This document shows positions 7,932 to 17,186 of a stretch of 64,000 nt of DNA, one piece after another. This DNA is from Candidatus Eremiobacterota bacterium (GTDB lineage: Bacteria > Vulcanimicrobiota > CADAWZ01 > Ess09-12): the NCBI GenBank assembly GCA_031082125.1, contig JAVHLM010000014.1, positions 97,726-161,725 of the forward strand. Direction: 5' to 3'. The notes under the pieces are model-generated. The model saw only the letters and a program-made list of their open reading frames with translations. It made no database searches and was not told the DNA's origin. Position 1 is the first letter of the stretch; the number at the start of each line of letters is the position of its first letter. The translations under genes and the position numbers were made by a program.

Positions 7932-8999
7932 TTGGATTCTGACATACAGCAAGCGCGGGTGCTCTTTTACTGCCTGGGAGGCGGCATGGGCCACCTCACG
8001 AGGGCTGCCGCCATATCAAGAAAGCTGAAAAGGTTTGTAAAGGGCACCATTGCGATTCTCACAAACTCTCCCTTTCATTACCTTCTTGAGATTGAGGATG
8101 TGCACTTTATTTATCTTCGCAACCTCGTGGAGATCGATGACCATGCTGGAAACCTCATCAGGGGCCTTATCGGGGAGGTGGACCCCGAGCTGCTGGTTGT
8201 TGATTCTTACCCTGCGGGCATAAGGGGCGAGCTGGTTCCCCTTCTCGAGGGAGGTGCTTTCAGGAAGATCCTGCTCAGGCGCTATATCCCTCATGATCTT
8301 ATTGATCCTGTCAAGTTCTGCGAATATACCCGGTCTTACTATGACCTTGTGATTGACTGTGAAGCCCTCCCGCCCCTTGATCATCCTATGGAGCTCGTGG
8401 CCTGTCCACTGCTGATCCGCGACGCCGATGAGCTCTTCTCCCGCGAGACGGCCCGCGATATTCTCCTCGCCAAGGGTGATGAGAAAGTGGTCCTCGGCGT
8501 GGCGACGGGGAAGAAGGAGGAGGCGCAGCGGTTCATGAAGCTTGTAGAGAAAGCCTTCATGCAGATCCACAACGACGCCTACGTGCTCAGGTTCGCCTCG
8601 CCCTATAATTTCACCGACTTTCATGAGATATGGCACAACATAAAATACTTTCCTCTCTTCGAGCTTTTCAGGGGAGTGGACGTCCTGGTAGGCTATGCCG
8701 GCTACAACCTTCATTATGAGTCAAGAGCCCTCTCCATACCCACCATTTTCATCGGCCACCAGGGAGAAAGGGAGGGCTTTCAGCCCGGCAGCATTTACAG
8801 CCAGGCTGAGGCCACCGTTGAAGATATAGAGAAAAAGCTGAGGGAGAAAATGGCCTCCGGGGGGGGAACTGCCGAGAGTCCCGCTGAGTTTGAATGTGCC
8901 ACCTCAAAGGCTGCGGCCTATCTTACCAACCTGCTCTTTTCCGGGGAGAATTTCGAGGTAAAAGAATACAAGGACAGGATCGACTGGTTTCTCATGTGA
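7932..8999 (+). CDS. MurG/GT28-like glycosyltransferase
   Basis: 355 residues starting with TTG 7932, supported by GGGAGG five bases upstream. The N-terminus has the GT-B nucleotide-sugar transferase loop LGGGMGHLTRAAAI, as in MurG and related GT28 enzymes. The C-terminal half has a glycine-rich segment (VGYAGYNLHYESRALSIPTIFIGHQGEREG) of the type that binds the sugar nucleotide in this fold. It is shorter than, and different from, true MurG, so lipid II synthesis should not be assumed. It probably shares a transcript with the peptidase upstream. Acceptor and sugar are unknown. Confidence 0.65.
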   Translation: MDSDIQQARVLFYCLGGGMGHLTRAAAISRKLKRFVKGTIAILTNSPFHYLLEIEDVHFIYLRNLVEIDDHAGNLIRGLIGEVDPELLVVDSYPAGIRGELVPLLEGGAFRKILLRRYIPHDLIDPVKFCEYTRSYYDLVIDCEALPPLDHPMELVACPLLIRDADELFSRETARDILLAKGDEKVVLGVATGKKEEAQRFMKLVEKAFMQIHNDAYVLRFASPYNFTDFHEIWHNIKYFPLFELFRGVDVLVGYAGYNLHYESRALSIPTIFIGHQGEREGFQPGSIYSQAEATVEDIEKKLREKMASGGGTAESPAEFECATSKAAAYLTNLLFSGENFEVKEYKDRIDWFLM

Positions 9000-9028
9000 G
9001 GCCCGCCGGTGAAGGAAAGAAGTGTCTG

Positions 9029-9520
9029 CTATTTCCCTATGGGATTTGAGAAAAAGGCAGGCGAGGCCTCTGGATCGACGCACAGCACCTTGTCAGTCTC
9101 GTGCTTTCTCTCTCCCGCGACTTTCTCAAGCCTCTGCCTGATGGAGGCGTCAGAGATAAGGATTGAGTTGAAAGCCTCCTTGCCGAGCATGTAGACCACC
9201 ACATCACTCTCTGCCTTTACGGTAGCTGTTCTTCTCGTATTGGTGAGAAGGGCTATCTCACCGAAGTAGGAGTAAGGGGTAAGCTCGCTGAGCTTCATGC
9301 TGGAGCCTTCATTGCCTTCAGCCCAGATGGAGATCGTTCCCGAGACAAGTATGAAGAAGGCCCCACCTGCTCTTCCCTCCTTGAGGATATGATCGCCTGC
9401 ATCGAAAGAGATCCTTACGAGCTTCTCGGAGAGCTCATCAAGCTTTTCCCGAGCCACGCCGGTAAGGAAATCAATCTTTGCCAGGTTATCAAAAATGGCT
9501 GCTTTTTCCTGTGGATCCAT
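9029..9520 (-). CDS. Single-domain cyclic-nucleotide-binding protein
   Basis: 163 residues: a CRP/Fnr-type cNMP-binding beta-roll (about 20-135) without a DNA-binding domain. The phosphate-binding cassette YFGEIALLTNTRRTATV has the Glu and Arg needed for cyclic nucleotide binding. Start ATG 9520 follows GAGGTG. Such solo domains usually act as regulatory subunits or partners in phosphorelay or kinase signalling. It converges on the glycosyltransferase gene and lies 74 bases upstream of nothing on its own strand that it obviously serves. Confidence 0.8.
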   Translation of the reverse strand: MDPQEKAAIFDNLAKIDFLTGVAREKLDELSEKLVRISFDAGDHILKEGRAGGAFFILVSGTISIWAEGNEGSSMKLSELTPYSYFGEIALLTNTRRTATVKAESDVVVYMLGKEAFNSILISDASIRQRLEKVAGERKHETDKVLCVDPEASPAFFSNPIGK

Positions 9521-9594
9521 TGGTCACCTCTTCTTTGTTTCTCTGGGTAAGATTCTTCCCTCCAGGGGACGATTCCTTTTCTCCGGGGGGGCAA

Positions 9595-10578
9595 TCACCG
9601 GCCCTCTCCATTGTCAAGAAAGTCCCATATTCTGAAAGCTTTATGGCGGGGAGAGCTGTCTGTGTCCAGTCTCAATCCCTGCTCCCTCCCCCACAGAAGG
9701 GCCTGACGATATTCGCTGTCAGTGATGCCTCTCCGTGCCGGACCGTAATCACCTGCCCTGAAGCATGGGCGGTACTGCGCCATGAGGTTCACATATGCTG
9801 AAGGGGAGAGCTCCCTGGCTATCCACTGCAGCAGTTTCTCTGTCCCGCATATATTCTCGGGCATCACCAGGTGCCTTATCAGAAGGCCCTGGAAGGCGAT
9901 TCCCTCTTCATCCATGACCAGGTCTCCCACCTGGCGCTGCATCTCCTTGAGAGCCTTCCGGGCGACTTCCGGATAATCTGAGGCATTGAGGAGCTCCAGG
10001 GCGGGCCCGATGCTCCAGAACTTGAAATCCGGCATGAAAATATCAATAATGCCGTCAAGGAGGGAGAGGGATTCCATCGACTCATATCCGCCGCAGTTCC
10101 AGACCAGGGGGATGGTGAGGCCTCCCTCGGCTGCAATGCCAAGGGCATCGAGAAGGAAGGGAAGCTGGTGGGAAGGGGTCACGAAATTTATGTTATGGCA
10201 CCCCCTCCTCTGGAGCGACAGCATGATTCTTGCTATTTGCCGCGGCCCCATCTCTTCACCCTGCCTGAGGTGGGAAATCTCGTAGTTCTGGCAGAAGGTG
10301 CACAGCAGATTGCATGAAGTGAGAAAGAGGGTTCCCGATCCCCCATGGCCCACCAGAGGCGATTCCTCGCCAAAATGAGGCCCGTAGCTTGAGACGACGG
10401 CCTTGTCGGTGATGCTGCAATATCCCTTTTCGCCGGCGGTGCGGTCCACCTCGCAAAATCTTGCACAGAGCCGGCACCTTGCAAGAAGTGCGTAAGCCCT
10501 GTTGGTGCTCTCCCTGAGCATGCCGCTGTGATATGCTTTCAGATAGCGCGGTGACGGTGGCACAGAAGAGCTATTCAC
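9595..10578 (-). CDS. PflX-like radical SAM protein (COG1313 type)
   Basis: 327 residues from GTG 10578, with an AAGGGG ribosome binding site; the GTGA start overlaps the stop of the upstream TPR gene by 4 bases, so translation is probably coupled. The radical SAM cluster motif is CNLLCTFC (CxxxCxxC). An N-terminal Cys set (CRLCARFCEVD, GYC) is typical of the PflA/PflX group and may hold a second iron-sulfur cluster. Residues NFVTPSHQ and VWNCGGYES are typical of this family. Homologues are annotated as pyruvate-formate-lyase-activating-like, but the substrate is unknown and no glycyl-radical enzyme is in the window. Confidence 0.8.
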   Translation of the reverse strand: MNSSSVPPSPRYLKAYHSGMLRESTNRAYALLARCRLCARFCEVDRTAGEKGYCSITDKAVVSSYGPHFGEESPLVGHGGSGTLFLTSCNLLCTFCQNYEISHLRQGEEMGPRQIARIMLSLQRRGCHNINFVTPSHQLPFLLDALGIAAEGGLTIPLVWNCGGYESMESLSLLDGIIDIFMPDFKFWSIGPALELLNASDYPEVARKALKEMQRQVGDLVMDEEGIAFQGLLIRHLVMPENICGTEKLLQWIARELSPSAYVNLMAQYRPCFRAGDYGPARRGITDSEYRQALLWGREQGLRLDTDSSPRHKAFRIWDFLDNGEGR

Positions 10579-11699
10579 CCCTTTTTCTCGAAGGTAATGC
10601 CTTTCAGAAACCGCTCGCTCACGTCCTTCCTGAACATTCCCTTGGGCGCCAGCGAGACGATGAGGATGCTTCTGTTGCGGGGGGGGCGGGTGACAAGGGT
10701 GAACATCCCGTCAACGGAAGTCCCTTCAGATTCTGATTCCGTCAGTACCGCGAGGACCTTTTCCTTCCCCACGGTGTAATAGCCCTGACCCGTGATTTTC
10801 ATGGATTTCATCGAGACAAGGCCTTCAAGGAGATTCAGGAGCTCTTTTTTGTATTCCATGATCATCTGGGTAAAGACGGCCTCGTTGAAAGGGGAGTCCG
10901 CGGGAAGCTCCCTGAGAATCACTCTCTGGTAATAACGGTATTCAAAAAGGGCGACTTTCCCGCCGTCATCCGGCTTAAGGCCCTTGAGCAGGCGGAATCC
11001 TTCGGGCAGGCGGTAGGCGCATATGCTCTCAGCAATCCTGCGGTCCTCTTCCGTCGCCGGGGGCTGAGAGGCTTTTGCCCGGAGCCTCTTCAGGTTAAGG
11101 GATGCTATCTCAAGGCGCGGCTCAAGCGCAAGCGCCCTTTCGTACTCTTTCTCCGCATCCTTGAGGTTCCCCTCGAACTCAAGGGTGTAGGCAAGATTGT
11201 TGTGGGCCATGGCGAGGCCTTCTTCATATGAGATGGCTTTCCTGTAGTTCTCCTCGGCCCTCTGAAAGTCGCCGCGCTTGAGGCAGATGTTTCCCAGGTT
11301 ATTGTAAGCTCTTGAGTAGGAGGGGCTCTCCTGGATCGCCTTTTTATAGAGTTCCTCAGCGGTGGCCAGGTTTCCATGGCGCTCTTCCAACATTCCCAGG
11401 ATATTGTTTGAGACAGGGAGCGTGGCTTTGAGGCTGAGGGCATGTCGGGCCGCCTCTTCGGCTTCCTGGCGACGTCCTTCCGTCATATAGAGGTAGGCAA
11501 GGCGGTCATAGGCTTCTGCACAGGCCGGATCCTGCCGTGCGGCATTCAGGTACTCGCTGATGGCCTCCTTGATCCGGCCCTCTTTCACCAGTGCCTCTGC
11601 CTTTATCAATGCCTCCGGGGATGCAGAGAGCGGCAAGGCTTCCACGGCCAGGAATATCGCCAGGCACAGCAGGATGCTCCGCAGGCTCTTTTTCATCAC
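10575..11699 (-). CDS. Secreted TPR protein
   Basis: A signal peptide (KKSLRSILLCLAIFLA, then SLSA-like cleavage region) is followed by five or more TPR units (about 30-195) and a C-terminal domain of about 150 residues with no recognised family. The start is uncertain: GTG 11699 has GAGGAG nine bases upstream and ATG 11696 is adjacent; ATG 11723 would put nine extra residues before the signal peptide. Two hairpins (7-bp arms at 11720-11741 and 9-bp arms at 11744-11774) lie in the leader and could affect translation. The gene is translationally coupled to the radical SAM gene. It is probably periplasmic. Confidence 0.75.
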   Translation of the reverse strand: MMKKSLRSILLCLAIFLAVEALPLSASPEALIKAEALVKEGRIKEAISEYLNAARQDPACAEAYDRLAYLYMTEGRRQEAEEAARHALSLKATLPVSNNILGMLEERHGNLATAEELYKKAIQESPSYSRAYNNLGNICLKRGDFQRAEENYRKAISYEEGLAMAHNNLAYTLEFEGNLKDAEKEYERALALEPRLEIASLNLKRLRAKASQPPATEEDRRIAESICAYRLPEGFRLLKGLKPDDGGKVALFEYRYYQRVILRELPADSPFNEAVFTQMIMEYKKELLNLLEGLVSMKSMKITGQGYYTVGKEKVLAVLTESESEGTSVDGMFTLVTRPPRNRSILIVSLAPKGMFRKDVSERFLKGITFEKKG

Positions 11700-11930
11700 A
11701 GGAAACCACTCCTCGCTTACCATGGAATGCTTTCTCCATGGCTTTCCCTCTCAAGGTATTGTTTCGAGAGGGAAGAGAAAAAGCCTCTCATAAGGAACAT
11801 TCAGAAAATAATGGGCAAGGCGGAAGGATTACCACCGCCCATAAAGAATTAAAAGAAGACCTCCATTCTGTTTAGAGAAATATATCTGGAATCGCGTATA
11901 TATTCTTCAATTATCGGTGAGGAGATTTTT

Positions 11931-13532
11931 ATGGGAAAGCAGTCAAAAGCAAACAGTGAACAGGGTACAACGGCAACTACGGAGCTTGACAGGTATATAG
12001 AGGAAAAACTTGAGAAAGCGGAGGAATTGAGACAGGCATTTGAGTATGAGAAGGCCCTCATGGAGATTTCCGAGGCCTCCCGTTCTCTTGAAGCCTCGGG
12101 ATCCTCTCCCGCCGCCTCAGATAAGAAGGTGCTGCTCCTCTCCAGGAAAGCCGAAATTGAGAAGATCACCGGGAAATGGAGGTCCGCGATGGAGGCCCTC
12201 GACAAGGCAATAAGCCTCAAAGGCTCCCTCCATGCAAAGAATGAGCTGGTAAATGTCTTTATCAACAAGGGGGAGCTCCTGAGCTTCCAGGGAGAATATG
12301 CCGAGTCCATCAGGTTCTTTGAAGAGGCCCTGGAAACAGCCAAGATAGACAATATCCCCGAGGAGTGCGCCCTTTCCTATTACCATCTCGGCGCCATCAA
12401 CTCCAGGATGGGCGACCACCAGAAAGGGAAAGAGCTCATTGAGCAGTGCATGGAGCTTCTCAAGAACATGGAGGAGACGGCGGAGGTGCGGATCATCAAG
12501 GCTGCCGCCATAATTCAGGTAGGGCTCCAGTTCTTCCGCAAGGGAAAATTTGATGACGCCGTCTCGAGCTATGAGCGGGCCATCACCATTCTCGAGGGGA
12601 GGGAGGACAGCCTGGAAAAGGCCGAGGCATACCGTTACATCGGCGTGATCCACAGCATAAAATCCAATTACCGCGAAGCCCTGAGCTACCACCAGAAGGC
12701 CCTGCAGATCGTGAGCCACGTGGGCTACCTCTTCGGGATGGCGAAAGTCTATAACAGCATCGGCCAGCTCTGCCTTGACGTGCAGAAGCTCGACGAGGCG
12801 CTTTTCTTTATGGGCAAAACCGAGAAGATATGCACCGATCTCGGCGCCGATGCCGAGGCGGCTACCATTTACGGGAAGCTTGGCAACGTGTTCATGCAGA
12901 AAGAAGACTATGAGAACGCCGTAAAATACCACCTGAAGGACATGGAGATGTGCAAGAGGTTCGGCAACAACAGGGCTCTTGCCTACACCTACAGGAACCT
13001 TGGGCTGAGCTATTTCCACATCCACCAGGGGAAAGAGGCCATCTCGTACCTCAGGGAGGGGCTTGAGCGCTTCAAGGAGCTCCAGGACACGGTGAACATG
13101 GGCAGGATTTACATTGACCTCTGCAATGCCTACCTTGAGCAGGACCTGGTGAAGGAAGCCGATGAAATGTCCCGTATGGCCCTTGAAGTGCTTGAGAAGT
13201 ATCCCCAGAGCTCCGATATCGCTTTTGCGAAAACCTTGTCCGGCATCATCGCCAGGAAGAAAAAGGATTATGACGGTGCCTATCGCTTTTTTACCGAGAG
13301 CATGGAGATTCTGGGGTGGAAAGAGCCTACCACGAGGCTTATTGAAACCCATCATGAGCTTGGGCTTCTCTACCTCGAAATGAAAGACATGAAAAAGGCT
13401 CTCGTCAATTTCAAGATTGCGCTGAGGACAGCCCGTGACATGGGCTTGAAAAAGCAGGTGGAGAAAAATCTCAGGATCGTGGAAAAGATTGATGAGATGG
13501 AGATAGTGAACATCATACTCGAGGAGCTCTAG
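11931..13532 (+). CDS. Cytoplasmic TPR protein, kinesin-light-chain/LGN-like arrays
   Basis: 533 residues from ATG 11931 with GAGGAG six bases upstream. There is no signal peptide. About ten TPR units of the TPR_12 type run from residue 65 to the end, several with clear motifs such as AxxYxxxGxxYxxxxxxxxAxxxxxxAL, and the N-terminal 40 residues are charged and helical. These scaffolds usually mediate protein-protein contacts in signalling. It stands alone, diverging from the TPR/radical SAM pair. Confidence 0.8.
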   Translation: MGKQSKANSEQGTTATTELDRYIEEKLEKAEELRQAFEYEKALMEISEASRSLEASGSSPAASDKKVLLLSRKAEIEKITGKWRSAMEALDKAISLKGSLHAKNELVNVFINKGELLSFQGEYAESIRFFEEALETAKIDNIPEECALSYYHLGAINSRMGDHQKGKELIEQCMELLKNMEETAEVRIIKAAAIIQVGLQFFRKGKFDDAVSSYERAITILEGREDSLEKAEAYRYIGVIHSIKSNYREALSYHQKALQIVSHVGYLFGMAKVYNSIGQLCLDVQKLDEALFFMGKTEKICTDLGADAEAATIYGKLGNVFMQKEDYENAVKYHLKDMEMCKRFGNNRALAYTYRNLGLSYFHIHQGKEAISYLREGLERFKELQDTVNMGRIYIDLCNAYLEQDLVKEADEMSRMALEVLEKYPQSSDIAFAKTLSGIIARKKKDYDGAYRFFTESMEILGWKEPTTRLIETHHELGLLYLEMKDMKKALVNFKIALRTARDMGLKKQVEKNLRIVEKIDEMEIVNIILEEL

Positions 13533-13617
13533 CTTTCCGCTCCGCAAGAGATATAACGACATCTGCCACAGCACCTTCGTTCCTTTTGAGAAGTTTCCTC
13601 GCGACAGGGAGAGTAGT

Positions 13618-14535
13618 ATGTGGAAAAAGCTTGCAGTCATTTGTGCGGCGCTCCTGGGCGCCCTTTGTATCGCTTCCTGCATGGGGCCCGATCAGCAGAC
13701 CAAGGTAGAGGAATCAGCGCCCGGCCCCCCGCTCAAGATATACTGCTCCTTTCTCCCTGTGTACTGCTTCACTGCCAATGTCATCACCTCCCGGAAAAAT
13801 ATCTCCCTTGAGGTGGTGATCAGGGATGATATGAGCAATCCCAGCCTGTGCCGCGTCTCGGAAGAAAGGGCAAAAGAAGTGGCCGCCGCAGATATGCTCA
13901 TTATAAACGGACTGGGGATTGACGCCTTTCTGGTCGATGCCGTGAGCAAGGTGAATCCCAACATCAAGATCCTTGATTGTTCATCAGGGATAGAGGCATT
14001 TAACCTGAAGAATCCTTCGTCGTCTCTCAACCCCTACGTATGGATGAGTCCCAGGAAGGCGATCCTGCAGGTGAGGAATATTCAGAAAGCCATAGGAGAG
14101 ATTGACAGGGAGGGGGCCAAGGAGATAAACAAGCAGGCCGATAAGTACGTCAAGATTCTTGAAGGCCTTGGCGATTCACTCGACAAAGCGGTGAAAGATG
14201 CCTCCAATAGAAGGGTTGTGCTGGAAGGCGATATATTTGACTATCTTGCCCGGGACTATGGCCTGGAAGTAGTAGGCAACATCACTCTCAATAAAGCGGA
14301 GCGAAGCAACGCACTGGAGAGTCTGAAGGATCTGGTGACCGCTCAGAAAGTGCAGGCCGTGTTTCTCGAGGCGGGTACCGCGGTCTCGCCCCAGAAGGAG
14401 AAAGCCCTCCACGAAGGCCTGCCGCTCTTCTACCTCGCCACCATGCAGAGCGGATCCACCTATCCCGACGCTTATGATGCCATGATGAAAAAGAATATCA
14501 CCTTTGTGAAAGCAGCGCTTCAGGGCAGCCGATGA
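13618..14535 (+). CDS. TroA/ZnuA-fold lipoprotein lacking the metal ligands
   Basis: 305 residues from ATG 13618 (ribosome binding site GGGAGAG). Lipobox IASC gives a lipidated Cys near residue 20. The remainder fits the metal ABC transporter binding-protein family: the long linking helix, NPxVW, and FxYxARDYGLEVVG are all recognisable. However, the three usual metal His positions are changed: the first-loop His is replaced in DDMSNPSL, NPHVW is NPYVW, and the HDAFxYF site is GDIFDYL; the fourth acidic ligand is also not evident. No permease or ATPase gene is adjacent. It overlaps recJ by 4 bases (ATGA). I infer a repurposed binding protein rather than a zinc or manganese importer. Confidence 0.75.
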   Translation: MWKKLAVICAALLGALCIASCMGPDQQTKVEESAPGPPLKIYCSFLPVYCFTANVITSRKNISLEVVIRDDMSNPSLCRVSEERAKEVAAADMLIINGLGIDAFLVDAVSKVNPNIKILDCSSGIEAFNLKNPSSSLNPYVWMSPRKAILQVRNIQKAIGEIDREGAKEINKQADKYVKILEGLGDSLDKAVKDASNRRVVLEGDIFDYLARDYGLEVVGNITLNKAERSNALESLKDLVTAQKVQAVFLEAGTAVSPQKEKALHEGLPLFYLATMQSGSTYPDAYDAMMKKNITFVKAALQGSR

Positions 14536-17030
14536 TATCCCTGTCATTGAAAGAGAGCTCAGCCTGGAGGGTTTCCCCCCGGGAGAATGACTGCGAGAAG
14601 TGGCTTTCAGAGGAGCTGGAAGTCTCGGTCCTCACAGCGCGCCTTCTTCTCTCAAGGGGCTTTTCCGATCCCTCACCGGCAAGAAGCTTTCTTTTCGGTA
14701 CTCTTGATGACCGCCACGATCCCCTGCTTCTGTCAGGGATGCTCCGGGCCATCGATGTTATCCGGGGAGCGCTCAGGGATGGAAAGCCCATAAGGATCCT
14801 CGGCGATTATGACGTTGACGGCGTCACCTCAACAGCGCTGCTTCTGCAGTTTCTCCGCCGCCTGGGCGCCTGCGTTGATTACTACATCCCCCACCGGGTG
14901 AACGATGGCTATGGCGTGTCAGCCGAGGCCATAGAACAGGCCCGCCGTGACGGCATCTCCCTCATTGTCACCGTTGACTGCGGCATGGCGGCCCACCGGG
15001 AGATAGGCCTTGCAAAGAGCCTGGGGATTTCCACCGTGGTCATCGATCACCATGAGGTGCCCCCCGTGCTTCCCGAAGCGGAGGCAATAATCAACGCCAG
15101 GCAGCCTTGCTGCGCTTTTCCTTTCAAGGAGCTTGCCGGTGTGGGCCTCGCCTTCAAGTTCATCGAGGCCCTGTCGCTCGATATGTCACTTCCTTTCCCC
15201 CGGGATTTTCTTGGTCTTGTGGCCCTTGGCACCATTGCAGACGTGGTCCCTCTTGTGGGAGAGAACAGAATTCTTGTAAGAGAGGGAATGAAGGTGCTTG
15301 CCTCGTCAGAGGCGGCGGGAATCAAGGAGCTCCTGAAGGCAGCCCTGAGAAAACAGGCAGGCCTCACCGTGAAGGATATCGCCTTCAAGGTGGCACCCCG
15401 CATTAACGCCGCCGGCAGAATGGGAAGGGCATCAAGAGCCGTTGAGCTTCTCACATGCGAGGATTCCGCGGAAGCCGGCGGGATAGTGCATGAGCTTGAC
15501 ACCCTCAACCGCGAAAGGCAGAAAGTGGAGGAGAGGATAAGAAAGGAGCTCTTCCTCTCTCTGGAAAAAATGCCCCGGCTCCTTGAAGATGAAGTGCTCG
15601 TGATGGAGAGCGACACCTGGCATCCCGGCGTGATAGGCATCACGGCCGCGCGCCTCTCGGAGTTTACCGGGAAGCCTGTGTTTCTCATAGCTCTTTCCGG
15701 TGACACGGGGAGGGGCTCGGCAAGAGCCTTTAACAGCCACAATATTTATGAGCTCCTCTCCAACGCCTCCGATCTCTTCAGGGAATATGGAGGACACCGC
15801 TCTGCAGGGGGCTTCACGATTAAGAGGGAGGATATCCCTGCCCTGAAGGAGAGGCTCAGAGAGGCACCGGACCGGGCGGTAAAGGAAAGACCCTGTCACA
15901 GCGCCGACTGCGAGGTTTCCCTCGACGAGCTTGATATGGTCTCCGTCAGGGAGCTTGAGCTCTTTGAGCCCTTTGGAGAAAAGAATCCTCCCCCTCTGCT
16001 TATTGCAAGGGGAATGAGGATCGGCGACATGAGGTGCGTGGGAGGAGGCTCTCACCTCAAGCTGCATCTTCGGCAGGGTGAAGTGTCAGTGAAAGCAATC
16101 GCCTTCAAGAAGGCCCGTCTTCTGCCCCTTCTCCTCAAAAGTGAAGTCCTCTACGACATGGTGGTGACCCCTGAGCTGGAAAGCTTCCAGGGGCGGAGGG
16201 CCGTGAGCCTCAAGGTTGAGGATATACTGTATCCTGACAGGAACTCCCATCTCATCTGCAGGGAGCCCCGGGAATTTTTTTCGGGGCCCTGGGGCCGGGG
16301 AGCCCCTGGCGGTGAAAAAGGTCCCCTTCTCATTAACTCCAGGAATGTGATGGAAAAGACCGGCTACGTGAGGGAAATAATCAGATATGCCCTGTCTGGC
16401 CTTATTCTGGTGAGGACTCCCCGTCAGAAAACGGCTCTTGAGCAGAAGCTCAAAAGGGAAGGGATCATCCCGAGAACTGATGGAAAAATTCTTGCAGTGA
16501 TGAGTTTTCTTGAACAGAGAGAGGAGTGCAGTCCCGTAGAGGACATTGTGCTCTTTTCCCCGCCCCCTTCATTTTCCCATTTTTCCCACCGCTGGTTCAG
16601 GAATGCGAGGAGAGTGCACTTCCTTTTCAGCGATGAAGAGATTGCCTACGAGATGAGCATCCAGGATCTTGTGATCCCCTCTGTGGAGATGCTTGTGAGG
16701 ATTCAGGGGGCGCTTCATCACATGAGCTCCCGGAACCTTTTTCAGGACAGGCTTGAAGCCGTGGTGGAGAAGCTGGGTGATGAAAAGATAAGGAAAGTGA
16801 CCCTCGAGGTGGCCCTGAAGATATTGTCGGAGCTTCGCCTCGTGGAAAAGGACAGTGACGGCTACAGGCTCTGCAATGGTGAAGAGCTTACCGAGGAGGG
16901 CCTCATTGAATCCAGGTATTTCTCATCGCTGGTAAGGCAGCGGGATTCCTTCCTGCGCTTCAGGGACCTTTACCGTGAGGATTTTGAGCTGTGCAAGAGG
17001 GAGATCCTTGCCCGCATAGGTGATTCCTGA
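14532..17030 (+). CDS. recJ: Single-stranded-DNA-specific exonuclease RecJ
   Basis: 832 residues. DHH-family 5'-3' exonuclease acting in recombination and mismatch repair. Motifs in order: GDYDVDGVTST (about 89-99), VDCGM, DHHEVP (about 171), GTIADVVPL, HPGVIGI and GGHRSAGGF (DHHA1). The OB-type domain follows, and residues 560-832 form a C-terminal extension comparable to the long Gram-positive RecJ proteins. The start ATG lies within the stop of the upstream lipoprotein gene (ATGA), indicating coupled translation. The last about 30 bases are part of a duplicated segment that also carries the promoter region of rel. Confidence 0.92.
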   Translation: MISLSLKESSAWRVSPRENDCEKWLSEELEVSVLTARLLLSRGFSDPSPARSFLFGTLDDRHDPLLLSGMLRAIDVIRGALRDGKPIRILGDYDVDGVTSTALLLQFLRRLGACVDYYIPHRVNDGYGVSAEAIEQARRDGISLIVTVDCGMAAHREIGLAKSLGISTVVIDHHEVPPVLPEAEAIINARQPCCAFPFKELAGVGLAFKFIEALSLDMSLPFPRDFLGLVALGTIADVVPLVGENRILVREGMKVLASSEAAGIKELLKAALRKQAGLTVKDIAFKVAPRINAAGRMGRASRAVELLTCEDSAEAGGIVHELDTLNRERQKVEERIRKELFLSLEKMPRLLEDEVLVMESDTWHPGVIGITAARLSEFTGKPVFLIALSGDTGRGSARAFNSHNIYELLSNASDLFREYGGHRSAGGFTIKREDIPALKERLREAPDRAVKERPCHSADCEVSLDELDMVSVRELELFEPFGEKNPPPLLIARGMRIGDMRCVGGGSHLKLHLRQGEVSVKAIAFKKARLLPLLLKSEVLYDMVVTPELESFQGRRAVSLKVEDILYPDRNSHLICREPREFFSGPWGRGAPGGEKGPLLINSRNVMEKTGYVREIIRYALSGLILVRTPRQKTALEQKLKREGIIPRTDGKILAVMSFLEQREECSPVEDIVLFSPPPSFSHFSHRWFRNARRVHFLFSDEEIAYEMSIQDLVIPSVEMLVRIQGALHHMSSRNLFQDRLEAVVEKLGDEKIRKVTLEVALKILSELRLVEKDSDGYRLCNGEELTEEGLIESRYFSSLVRQRDSFLRFRDLYREDFELCKREILARIGDS

Positions 17031-17161
17031 TGCTTTTCCCGCTCATGTCTGTAAATCATCCTCCATATGTGCGGTGCATAAGTGAGATCCTTGCCGTATA
17101 GGTGATTCCTGATGCCCTTCCCCCCCATGTCTGTAAAACATCTTCCAGATGTGCTATAATA
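17001..17161 (+). repeat. Imperfect tandem duplication, 82-bp period, recJ 3' end to rel promoter
   Basis: Copy 1 (17001-17079) covers the last codons of recJ and the spacer; copy 2 (17084-17161) repeats it with substitutions and one base deletion. Shared blocks include GAGATCCTTGCC, TAGGTGATTCCTGATGC, CATGTCTGTAAA and ATGTGC. Only copy 2 ends in a TATAAT (17155-17160), placed 17 bases after TGTAAA (17132-17137), which is the likely rel promoter. Confidence 0.75.
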
Positions 17162-17186
17162 AAAAATTGGAACCATGGAGGATGCC

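Noticed and set aside
12117-13682. 521-residue minus-strand frame opposite the TPR gene
   Set aside because: Its translation shows no domain, while the plus strand encodes clear TPR units with a good ribosome binding site.
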